From Callaeas wilsoni (lineage: Eukaryota > Chordata > Aves > Passeriformes > Callaeidae): DNA of 64,000 bases. The notes beneath the pieces are model-generated. The model was not told where the DNA came from and did no database searches. It worked only from the letters and a program-made list of their open reading frames with translations. The position numbers and the translations under genes were made by a program. The stretch spans positions 248,001 through 312,000 of the forward strand of contig VWPU01010352.1 of NCBI GenBank assembly GCA_013398955.1, written 5' to 3'. Each line of letters opens with the position of its first letter. Within the stretch, counting starts at the first letter, position 1. Below, piece by piece: positions 11,365-21,320 of the stretch.

Positions 11365-12637
11365 CAGGTCCTTGGTGCTAATATTTTCCAGGGTGGCTTT
11401 GTCTCTTCTCTATTGTCCTTTCCGTATTCCTCTTTGCCACTTTACACAAACCAATCTGGGATTTGCCGAGAACCAGATGATAGTTTGTGGTTATCTGAAA
11501 TCTCAGCCTGTTTCCTCCAAGGTGATCCCTGTTTTGGCAATGAGAAATCCATTCCAAATACTGCTTGGCAGCATTGGCCTCACTGATCCTTCTGCTTTGC
11601 AGGAGCTGTTCTTGCATCTCTTAAAGTCATCATGGGCTTCAGATGTCCCAAGAGTTGCACAAACATCACGATATATTTTAATTTAATACTTCAAGAAAGA
11701 TGCTGCTTGTCCACTTGGATTTGCTTTTCCAGTAAGTCCAGTGGGATCACTTTCACTACCCTTTGCAACTCAGCTGTGCACGGGAGCCAGAGCCAGGTTT
11801 TCTGTGAAGTTAAATAATTTGTGAGGTCTCTGGCTTGTTGAGCTACTGCTCCCTAAGGAGCTCAGGCTCTGTGCAGCCTTCCTATTCTGGGAACGAGAGA
11901 ACTTCCAGAGCCCAAGAAAGGTATGGATGTGTCCAAATGTTTACATTAGGTCTGAAGGAAAGTTAGCCTTGAGGATCTAGAGCTTTTGGCATAACTAGTA
12001 TAGGTCTAGGTTGTTATTTATGCTCAGAAAGCAGAATATAAAGCTCTCAGCAAATTTAGAAGCAACGTTATGCAAAGAAATGAAGGTTCCTTTCTAGGCT
12101 GTCCCAGTGTCTCTGCTCACATCTCCCCTCAAATTTCCATCATGGTGCAAGATTTGTTGCTGCACTCTCTTCCTCCTCTTATTTCCAGACAGGTTCCTTG
12201 GTTGCTGTCTAGCAGCAATAAAGCTTCCACAGCTTACAGAGTGTTCTTGGGCAGGGGGCTGCTAGGAGTCCTCTGTTAGAAGCCTGATTTGCTCCAGTCT
12301 TCTCATTCTTCCTTATTTTTTTCCAGAGTAGCAGCTATTTTAACCACAGCTTTAGCAGTGCCATTCTTTTCACCAGACAGCTTAATACGCACTGTAAAAT
12401 CCTCTCTCGATTTTGCCATATTTTGTAAATAACATAAAAATTCTCAATCACACAACAATTCAGTTCTCTCCAGGCCTTGGTATGGGCTTAGCTTTTCATG
12501 AACCACACGGGACACAGCATTAATGATGCACCCAGAAGCCTCGTCAGCTGAATGATTTACCCAAAACAGCACCTCTTAACACTTAGAGGGGACTTGGTGA
12601 GCAGAGCACAATCAAACCCTGACCATTTACAATGAAT

Positions 12638-12659
12638 GGTTTCACTGTGCAGTGAAACC
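12638..12659. repeat. Near-perfect 22-bp palindrome
   Basis: The arms GGTTTCACTG and CAGTGAAACC are exact reverse complements separated by TG. No flanking terminal repeat or element was recognised. It may be chance or a binding site for a dimeric factor. Confidence 0.85.
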
Positions 12660-12937
12660 TCATTAGTTTCCCCTTCACCCAGGTTCTGATCCACACTTTG
12701 TGTTTGTTTTACTTTGTTATTTTTTTCCTTTCTTTTTTTTTCCTATTATTTTTATTGAGGGGCTGGTCTTTCTAATTCCAAATTATTCCAATCCTAATAT
12801 AGTGTCACCATTTTCATTGCAATTGTTACTGCCCCAAATCCTGCTCTACCTTGATAACTTGCACATCACAGACTTCAGAAAGCCTATGTCTGGCATAATC
12901 ACCCAAGAAGTCACAAAACCTGTATCCATCAATATTA

Positions 12938-13012
12938 AAAAAAATAAAAATAAAAATAAAAAAATAAAATTAAAAAAAAAAAAAAAAAAAAGAAAAAGAA
13001 AAAAAAAAAAGA
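12938..13012 (+). repeat. A-rich low-complexity tract (AAAAT units and poly-A)
   Basis: About 75 bases that begin as AAAAT-like pentamers and grade into near-pure A with a few G. It encodes the lysine-rich end of a chance open frame. No retroposed body precedes it. Confidence 0.9.
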
Positions 13013-14127
13013 GGAGAATACAGATAACGATTTATCCCAAGAGCAGACAGGTTTCCAAAGCAGGTAAGAGGACTTGCCTTGTCTCTCAAAGGAAGCCTAG
13101 GATGGCTTAGGTCATACTTCACTGGCCAGTTTTTAGGTACTTAAAAGTTAGATGAAATGAGCCACAGACCTACTGCACGGGAGCCAAAATGACAGATTAT
13201 GACACCATGGTGCTGGGCACTGTCCAAAATTATTTTGGCCAGCCCAGAAGAGTCATCATTTTATCCTCTGAACTTCAGAGAATTGGTTTGCCTGAGGTTT
13301 TCACTGTGCAGGAAAGTAGCTTTGTTGGCATGCTTAAGTGGGAACAGTAAGGGAGATTGGAAAATTGGAAAATTAATTAAGAGAGTGTCAGTGGGTAAAA
13401 TACAATAGGAAGCCAACCTTTAAGCAACCTCGAAAGCTATGGGATACTCACTGTATCCTAGAGCCACTGCCCTTAAAAGCAGGTGCCTGCATTGCTCCTG
13501 CTACAATGGGAGCTGCCTTTTCCCATTGAAATGGTGCATTTCAGTATAGTCCCTCCTGCTGCTGTTCCTCCTTCAGGCTCTGCAGCAGTGACTGATGTCT
13601 CCTTAACTCAGTTTCCCCCCAGAGTGAACTGTGAGTAGAGATATTAAGAGCAGAATAAAGTAGAAGGAGCAAGCAACAAGAGATTAAGGCAACAGATAGA
13701 GGAGCTGTCTGAAAGGAGATCAAAATGTCAGTGATGAGCAAAGAGAGTAGTGATGTTAATTATGAAATAATTAGAGAGAAGTCATATTTTTTTGCTTAGA
13801 TATTTATTGCAGTAAAGAAGTACAGGGTCACAAAACAACAGTGGGGTAAGGACTGCAAGATGTATCCCTCTACAAGGAAGCAAGAAGGAAAGATTACAAG
13901 AAGACCCACGGACTGTGTGGACGAGCAATAAGAAAGGCAGGACAGCTGACAAAGCCAAAGGCGAGACAGTGGAGAAACGGCAGCCACAAAGAGAAAGAAG
14001 TAGAAAATATTACTACACCTCATTCCTTCAAGTTGGGTACATCAATAAAACAAGTAGCAGCATCTGCTATGCCAACTGCAACGATGTAGCCTGCACAAGG
14101 CCCTCCAAAGTCATTATCTCCCATTCC

Positions 14128-14275
14128 CAAATGGGAGCCTGGTCAAATGGTTGAGGTATTAGGCTGGGACTCAAGAAGACTCTCAATTTCTATCTTGCCT
14201 CAGGTCTCCTGGCAATCTGGGGAACATCCCTACCTCAATTTCCCATCTGTAAAACAAGAATCAAAATACACCCTC
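14128..14275 (+). repeat. MIR-like (CORE-SINE) copy
   Basis: The head 'caaatggttgaggtattaggctgggactcaagaag' (14135-14168) resembles the tRNA-derived head of amniote MIR-type SINEs. The tail 'cctcaatttcccatctgtaaaa' lies at 14231-14253. In the middle, a version of 'gaccttgggcaag' is badly decayed. It is the best preserved SINE fossil in the window. Confidence 0.7.
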
Positions 14276-15684
14276 TGTCCATTCAAGATGTCTTTTTTCC
14301 TTTCTTCATACAGCGCCTCACATCATGGGACTGCCAGCTGAAAGAATTGCCTTCAGTAAAGTTCAAGTAATAATGATAATATGCCTTAGATGGAATTCTT
14401 TGAAGAAAAAGAGGGCTTAATTGTACCAAGATTTAAAAAACTATGTGTGCACAAAGGGCTTTTAAAAATAATTGTGTTTATTTTTAATCTTATTTGCCAG
14501 CCTTATCTTTCAAGCAGTCAGAGATAGCACCAATATAATCTGGCAAAAGCAACAGTAATTTAATGGAAGGAGTAGATAAAATGTCCAGATGCATGTCCAG
14601 CATGTAAATCGAAGGAATTGCCTTATTGTACTTGCCAGATTTAGTGAAGAAAGGTGCAAAATATCTTAATGAGAAAATTGTTAAGACTTGGATAGTTGGT
14701 ATGCCTCCTGCATGGCTAGGAAAATGCTAGAACACAGGAGAAAAAGATTGATATTATTCCAAAGTAATATAGTGACAGGGAGACTTGGGCTCATAAACAC
14801 TCTGAACTAAGAATGACGTGAGCACCATAAACAAGTCTTTGTCCAGAGAGTGCTCACAAAGTTCGTAATACATATTCTAAATCAAGACGCACATAAAAAT
14901 TGCAGATAGACAATTCCACTGGGAGAGACAGACCAAGAGGTGCCTGTGAAGCCACCATAAATACAGCTATTATGGAGAGTCCAGAAAAAAACCACTACCA
15001 GGCACAGTTCAAGACCAAGCACATTAAATGAAAGACTTAGAGAAAGAATCCAAAAGCAAGAGCAAACATATGGGAGACGATATTTATTTCTTGTTCTGCT
15101 GTCTGACCTTGGACAAGTTATTTTGGACTTAGATCTGAAAAGTACTGACCAGTCTGTTCCCAAACTAACAAAGCCATTAGAAACATGTCTTGCCAACACT
15201 GTTGTTTCTTGCAGGCATGGAGAAGGTGCTTCTCCTCCCAGGGCAGAGCCTGCCAAAGTACTCTGTTATGAATGGAAAGGGAGGCATCTGTTCTCAAAGC
15301 TGTATTTGCACTGGCTGTGAATGACGCCATCACTATGGGTAGGCACCGGCTGATCACACTCAGATCTCATCTGCATGAACAGCACTGAAATCCTGGAAGG
15401 GAACCAGGCTTCTACAAAATCCCTCTGCCAGCTTCACTTCTATCTCTCCGCACTCAGCTTGTGGATCTTGTATCCCAGCTCATGGACCCTTTAAGGGTTG
15501 CAAGTACCCAATCTGTGTGCAGACAGCTGGTCGGAGCATCTTTGCTAAGTGCGACTGCTAAGTGTGCCTCTGTTCCCAAGGAATGTTGCAGGACCTAGGT
15601 GTCCCTTAGGGTTCTTCCAGACTTTGATAGACCACATCCATCATAGCCCCCATGAAGGCCTTCCCCCTGTTCATCTCTCAAAGT
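14276..15684. other. Non-coding DNA with a possible MIR scrap
   Basis: No supported gene. The minus-strand frame at 14882-15256 (124 codons) has no domain. At 15098-15120 the phrase 'gctgtctgaccttggacaag', one of the more conserved MIR core phrases, appears in an otherwise unrecognisable context. Confidence 0.5.
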
Positions 15685-15943
15685 CATAGAATCATAGAAT
15701 CATAGAATAGTCTGGGTGGAAGGTACCTTAAAGTTCACCTATTTCCAACCTCCCTGCCCTGGACAGGGACACCTTCCACTATCTCAGGTTGCTCAGATCT
15801 CCATCCAACCTGGCCTTGAACACTTCCTGCAATGGGGCATCCACAGCTTCTCTGAGCAACCTGTTCCAGTGCGCCATCACTCTCACAGTAAAGACTTTCT
15901 TCCTAACATACAATCTAAACCTACCCGCTTTCAGTCTGAATCC
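15685..15943 (-). mobile_element. CR1 retroposon 3' end, left part of a split copy
   Basis: It begins with three CATAGAAT octamers (15685-15708), the inverted CR1 tail. The CR1 untranslated landmarks follow in reverse order: 'ggtggaaggtacc', 'ggacagggacaccttccact', 'ccatccaacctggcc' and 'ctgttccagtgcg'. It is interrupted at 15943 by a solo LTR and continues at 16553. Similarity to the remembered consensus is good, so it is younger than most fossils here. Confidence 0.93.
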
Positions 15944-16552
15944 TGTCCTGGGTTGCAGTGTATTCTATTACCATCTTCAGGAGCTGTTAAAACTAGGTGG
16001 GGCTGTGTCCCCTGTGTCCTCTCTCTGGACTATCTTCTGTTAATAGGCCAGCTGTCGGAACCGGGTGGGGCAGCGTTCCTTATCTCTCCCATGCCCCATC
16101 CTCCCTCTAGGGAGGATATCTCCCATTAATGGGCCATCTAGTCTCACCACATGGCTGAGAAAATTACATCCTCCCATTGTGAGATGCTCTGCCCAGAGGG
16201 AGGGACCAAGCATCCCATCCTGGATATAAGCTAAGATTCCGAACACCAGAGGCAGCCCTTACCTACTGGATTCCCAGAGGACAAGAGCTACCACTGGACC
16301 TTCAGGTGAAGACCAGACCTTTTCTACAGGATCACTGCTTCAACAGGACCATCTTCAGCAGAACTCTGGAGGACTGCAGCCACCATTTTATTGGACTGCT
16401 ACCAACACCCTGACTGACAGGGTGTCAGGTTGTATCCTGACTCTGTCAGTGGTTTTTTTGTACTATTGCATTTATTTTAGTTTTTTTTTTTTTCCTATTA
16501 AATTGTACTTCTGACTTGGAGTTTCTCACTGGTTTTGCTTTCAAACCAGCAC
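15944..16552 (+). mobile_element. Solo LTR of an avian endogenous retrovirus, inserted in CR1
   Basis: The LTR begins TGTCCTGGG and ends near CCAGCA(C). The flanking direct repeats AATCC (15939-15943 and 16553-16557) fit a 5-bp target-site duplication, as in ERVL-type elements. A TATA-like TATAAG at 16225-16230 and an ATTAAA signal at 16497-16502 lie in the expected order for a plus-strand LTR. No gag, pol or env follows, so this is a solo LTR left by LTR-LTR recombination. It is about 53 bp longer than its relative at 23935-24490 because a U3 segment (15982-16049) is repeated in diverged form at 16050-16135. The frames at 15716-16129 and 16040-16246 are chance reading through CR1 and LTR. 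Confidence 0.88.
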
Positions 16553-16625
16553 AATCCCTTCCCCTTGTCCTCTTGTAAATAGTTTCTCTTCATTCTTCTT
16601 GTAGGCTCCCATCAGGTACTGAAGT
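16553..16625 (-). mobile_element. CR1 retroposon, right part of the split copy
   Basis: After the duplicated AATCC, CR1 resumes with 'ccccttgtcctcttgtaaat', 'ttcttgtaggctccc' and 'aggtactgaag'. Strand and order continue the copy that stops at 15943. It is 5'-truncated at about 16625. Confidence 0.9.
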
Positions 16626-16784
16626 CCCATGAAGGAAACACATAACTAAGCACATTTAAGCTCAGACTGTACATTTTCTGGACCAGATTTGTCCCTGATT
16701 TATACCAATTCTACTGCAGTATAAGGCTATTGATTTTAGTGGTGCTATTGCTGATTTACACAAGGTTGAATAAGAGGAGAGCAC

Positions 16785-16905
16785 TGGTGACCCCTGTAAG
16801 ATGGGGATAATAATCTTTACCAACAACCCAAGGGAAATGTGAAAGTTAATTAATCAGTATTGTAAATCTCTGTGAGATCCTAGCAGTCTATAAATGAATT
16901 CAAAT
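16785..16905 (+). repeat. MIR-like SINE tail
   Basis: 'ctgtaagatggggataataa' at 16795-16814, followed by a 'tttacc' block, 'gttaattaat' and 'ctctgtgagatcctagcagtctataaatg', matches the tail of amniote MIR-type elements (the 'aaatggggataataat' and 'agatccttgg...tataaatg' blocks). Old and 5'-incomplete. Confidence 0.7.
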
Positions 16906-19360
16906 GGTACCAGAGAGAGAGCATAAAATTTTTCTTCTTTCAAATGTTTAAAAACACAGACAAGGAGGAACAAAGTGGAGAACAGATCCAAACATTTTAA
17001 TTTCGAGCAGTGTGTGTATTTCAAGCCCCATTCCAGTAAAATGGTTTAAGACACATGTAAGACAAAAAGTATTTTCAGTCCTGAAAGCAAGATTCCCTGA
17101 CATTTTCTTTAAAAGAAATAGCTGTCAATACAGCCCAAAGAAGTTAATAAAAGGGCCTGTTTTAAGTTTAGTCAATTAAAGATGCGAGAAAAAGAACTTT
17201 AGATATCATTGACCCAGATATTCTATGGCATTTATATTCATAAAAGAACAGAATATGGACACAATGAATTGCAAGAAAAATTCCCAATACAGATGGTTAA
17301 CTTGCCGTTCTGCCCTTCAGTAGTGCAGAAGTAGGAAAGGTGATGGAGTCAGATGTAGAGGGCTATTCCCTGATCAAGGGAGGAAAGTGTGCTATTTAAT
17401 AATAATGAGAAAGGAAAGATTTTTTAAAGCTGTTGGAGTGTCAGGCTGATGCTCCAACAGAGCAATATTTCTCAAAGGCTACATTCTCTAAGGACAACCA
17501 TGTCCATTTCTGACATCTTAGTAGGGCACCACAGTTTATTTGCACACGCAAGTATTTAAATGGGTGCACACATGGTTTGCAATGAATCATTGGGATTAGC
17601 TACTTCTTCTAGAGATGTAAGGACTCCAAGTGGAACAAGGCTCTTTTTATGTTGTGCTACACACAAATGGCACAAAGACCAAAAGCTTAGAATGTGCTTT
17701 TCCCAAGAGAGACTAAGAATGTGTTCATTTCTGCTCTGCAGCCTCATTCTCTCCACTGACCCTAAGAAAAGTTTATTAGCCTAAAAAGGCTAATTAAATA
17801 TGACCTGCTGTATTTCTTAGGTAGTGGTGGGGGGTTATGTTTCGGTTTTGTTTGGTTTGTTTGTTTGATTTTTTCATTTCTTATCACCTGCTCTCCCCAA
17901 AGTCAGCAGGAAGCCAGGTAACAGTGTTAAGGGCATCTGTATAAATTCAAAGCAATCATCACTGGGAAATCAGCAGAGTTCCTCTTTATTTAGATGACTT
18001 CATGGTTTCCATCTGACTCAAGAAAATTTAAAGAAGCAAAAGAAAATGCTCATCTGTGAGCCACCATCATCACCAAACCAGTGACTAAGTCAGAAGAGGC
18101 CGGTTGGAGCTCACTAATCTCACTGAGTCCCATACAATGAATGTATTTTCTTAAAGATGGTGAGAAAAGACAGCTGTAGATCCAAATAAGACAGTAGGAC
18201 AAGCATTGCTAACTTAATTTGCAGCATCATGTTAATAAGCCAACACTTTTGCTGCTGTTTTTGAATATTTTACCCTCTAAAGAGGCCTGTAGCTTCCTTT
18301 ACCCTGGCATTCCATCACTGCTTCTTTGTAGCTGGGCTCAGTGACTACAACGGCACAAACAAGGGCAGTACTTCTACAGTCATCTCTCTGTGCTGTAATT
18401 AATAGATTCCTTCACTTCACAAGTGATCTGGCCACTGATCATGCTCCCTTATGTATATGTAAAACCTTTGTGGATGAAGCTTTTCAATAATTGCTGTGTT
18501 GTAAAGAACAGTTTTTGGATAAATGGTAGTCAGACAGTGTTAAAAAAACATCCCAAGCAGCAGCCAAAATCATCAGCATTTTTCAGCTCTCTCCTGTGCC
18601 CAGTGTGCTATATCAGGTATAACCCAGGAGACAAACCAAGCAAACCATGTGATAGCTGAAGATGTCTTTTGAAAAGGCTTTGAAACAAATAAGCTCAGAA
18701 CATTTTTATAACCAACAAAAAGTGTATTATTTATTAGCACTGATCCCCTCAGCCAGAGATTATACCTGGATCCTAACCCCCAATTCCCTATGATCTCTGT
18801 GTTTCTTCCTCTTCGAGAGTGAAATGCATTTGCAAAGCAGCATGAGGAAGATTTTCTGATATTGGTCTGTGTGAGTAAGTACACAGACCAGGCTGGGCTC
18901 TAGAATGTGAGTCAGGCAACCTTCCCCCTGCTCCCTACTTGGAGATCTGAACCTACCTGTGTAAGTAGACATCTTTATGGTCTATCTAGCTAGAAAAACA
19001 TCTCTTCTTAAGCACAGTGCCTAACAGGACTGGAAACCAAAAGCAGGGTTTAGTAGAATGTACCTGTGACAAATAGTTTATTCAGCTTCCAGGGGTGTCT
19101 GATCTTCCTAATGACAGGCAAGGGAAACTGATGAACTAAAATAAAAGTGAGATAACCGATACAAAACTGTTGCAGAGATAGTTTAAAAGTAATATATTGT
19201 CTTAGGCTGAGAGAGGCCCTTATTTGACACTACTACAGGAGTAGAGAAAGTGTATCTATACAAGACGTCAAACACTGCTGTGTCTTCTTACATGGGTTGA
19301 CTTTATTCCTTAGAAATCTGTGAAGGTCTATAACCTGAAACTTTCTGTAGTGGCTCTTAG
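16906..19360. other. Unique non-coding DNA
   Basis: No supported gene or young repeat. It holds a 9-bp-stem hairpin at 17430-17460. The overlapping opposite-strand frames at 17556-17784 and 18423-18972 show no domain. Confidence 0.55.
17430..17460. repeat. Short hairpin-forming inverted repeat
   Basis: CTGTTGGAG (17430-17438) and CTCCAACAG (17452-17460) are perfect reverse complements with a 13-base loop. It is not followed by a T-run and, in a vertebrate setting, is not a terminator. It is too short alone to argue for a microRNA. Confidence 0.75.
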
Positions 19361-19540
19361 TGCCTCAGTTTCCTCATCTATTTTATGTTAGCACATTATT
19401 GTTTCTTATACAGCAATAGTGTCTAGAGAAATAGTTCCTAGAGGCCAACCAGTTCAGCATTCCATGGTGCTTTGGTAAGATATGGAAAATCACAGTCTCT
19501 GCCCCAGACATGTAACAATATAATTGTTTATCTTCATTAT
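19361..19540 (+). repeat. Ancient MIR / amniote repeat fragment
   Basis: 'gtgcctcagtttcctcatcta' at 19361-19381 is the classic MIR core phrase. From 19438 the phrases 'cctagaggccaacc' and 'cagtctctgcccc' match the sauropsid repeat also seen at 8250 and 56150. The order (MIR core, then this block) supports one composite old element. Confidence 0.6.
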
Positions 19541-20704
19541 AGACCTCTTACTGAGCCTAATGCTTCTCAAGCGCTTAGAAAGCCTGCAGTGAAAGGTGAG
19601 TTTTAAATGCAAGGAGTACTACCAAGGATAATAGATTACTGTGATTGAGGTAAAATCACAAACAAATATACCGCGTGGCATATTAAAAGTAAAGAAAAAG
19701 CCAAAGATTTAGTAATCAGCTACCATCAAACTAAAGAAAAATATCTCTGTCACCAAGGAGTGTGTATAGAAAGTGATGGGTGGACTTCAGTTCAAAAGTT
19801 CAATTATACAATTTCAGATTCAAAGGAAACTTCAACTCAGCTATTGCCTGGTGATACGATTACTGAAACCTTGAAGGAATGAAATTGAGTTTGAGCTGAG
19901 TGTAGGAGCAGTAATTTACCAGGTGGAGTATTCAGAAAATATTAACCCTGTAAATGCCATTGGCAAAGCAGAATTGATTAATGCACCAGTGTCTTATTTC
20001 TGAAGGGAGCAGTCCATTTCCAACTCATAACATAGAAAAAGTATATTTTCAACTTAAGGAGTTAAATTCTGTCCAAAGCCTAAGGAAAATTTCTCTATCT
20101 TGAATACCTTATAGAAGAATTACTGTCCTGATCTAGTCAGAAGTCCATCTAATCCTGGCTCCCCAATGACAGTAAACAGCATCGCCAATTTTGGAGGAAG
20201 AAAAATAAATCTTTTAATAGTTTTGCTGTTATAACCTGCTACAGTGAATCCCCTTCTGATACAGGTCATAAATCAATTTATGCTCCAAGTTACCAAGTTG
20301 TTGGCATTGTCAAAGTCTTTTCTTAACTATTGTGGTTGGGAGCTAAAATTCAATTTTTGATATGATACTCATGGGTAGTCTTCTTGTCCACCTTGCTGAC
20401 ATCAAACCCTGACATTTAAGTGTCTGTCTTCACATAAGCACATGATTAAAATTGATTTCATTTTGCATTTGCATGGCAAATTTCCACCTGCAATGCTAAA
20501 AACCTCTATATTGGCATTGATCTTACCCTCTATCAAAGCTAGAGCAGAGCAATGATTGCAATAATCTAGTTCAACATCCCACTGACTGCATATCAGTTTA
20601 ACTCACAAGTTCAGCACCTGATCCAATACCTCATACCTGGGCCAAAGATTTGCTTCAGAGAGAGATCCATCCAGTCATGGACCAAAAACTTCTCATCCCC
20701 AACA
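19541..20704. other. Unique AT-rich non-coding DNA
   Basis: No gene, RNA or clear repeat seen. Around 20560-20690 some phrases (such as ctagttcaacatccc) faintly recall reverse-strand CR1, but not enough to annotate. Confidence 0.5.
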
Positions 20705-20960
20705 TTAAAAAGACAGTAGATTTAGATTGGACACAAGGAGGAAATTTTCTGTGCTGAGGGTGGTGAGGCACTGGCACAGGTTGCCCAGAGAAACTGAAAC
20801 ACTTCCCTGGAAGTGTTCAAAGCCAGGTTGGATGGGACTCTGAGCAACCTGGTTTAGTAGAAGGTGTCCCTGTCCATTGCAGAAGGGTTTAACTACATTT
20901 TTTTAAAAGATTGCTTCTAACCCAAACAATTTTATGATTATGTTTCTGATTATGATTTGA
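20705..20960 (+). mobile_element. CR1 retroposon 3' fragment
   Basis: Forward-order landmarks are 'tagatttagattggacac', 'gagggtggtgaggcactgg', 'aggttgcccagaga', 'gaagtgttcaaagccaggtt' and 'gaaggtgtccctgtcc', with a decayed tail 'ttttatgattatg' at about 20931. Plus strand, 3' end on the right. The tail octamers have mutated, which suggests an older copy than the one at 15685. Confidence 0.88.
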
Positions 20961-21176
20961 TATTCCAGTCATTATGTGAAACTCTGATGTACAGTATTTT
21001 ATTCTTGAATACTAGCTGTCCAGCCTCAGTAGGGCAGGACAACTGGCAATAAGATGAGCCCAAATTTTCTTACTCAATTCCAGTGTCCTGTGCAAGTGAT
21101 GAAATTCTATGCTTAAGTCCAACTTTGGAGTCTCTCCACAGTAGTTTGTAAAAAGGACATTTCAGAATTGATTCTG

Positions 21177-21320
21177 AATCACAGAATGCCAGGTCGAAAG
21201 GCATCTCAACAAACATCTGATTCAACATATCTTGGCAAAATCATGGTCTAGACAAGATGGCCCAGCACCACATCCAACCAAATATTGAAAGTATCCAACA
21301 TTGGGATAAAATCCTGATTT
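21177..21320 (-). mobile_element. CR1-type retroposon 3' fragment
   Basis: It starts with 'aatcacagaatgccaggtcg' and continues with 'catggtctagacaagatgg' and 'cccagcaccacatccaacc', which is the reverse of a CR1 subfamily 3' end. It lies about 220 bp from, and opposite to, the CR1 at 20705-20960. The right boundary is uncertain: faint similarity may run to about 21370. Confidence 0.7.

Larger units (their letters stand above)
9891..14129. other. Unique AT-rich non-coding DNA with pyrimidine and A-rich tracts
   Basis: No supported gene. The 151-codon frame at 11231-11686 and the 136-codon frame at 12700-13110 are open largely because of T-rich and A-rich low complexity, and they lack domains. 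A TTTC-rich tract lies at about 11334-11364, a T-rich stretch at 12718-12745 and an A-rich stretch at 12938-13012. A near-perfect palindrome is at 12638-12659. Confidence 0.5.

Noticed and set aside
12700..13110. 136-codon frame with a hydrophobic start and lysine-rich end
   Set aside because: The hydrophobic part is a T-rich tract and the lysine part an A-rich tract, so it is a low-complexity artefact.
20560..20700. Additional minus-strand CR1 fragment
   Set aside because: Only a few short phrases resemble CR1 and their order is not convincing.
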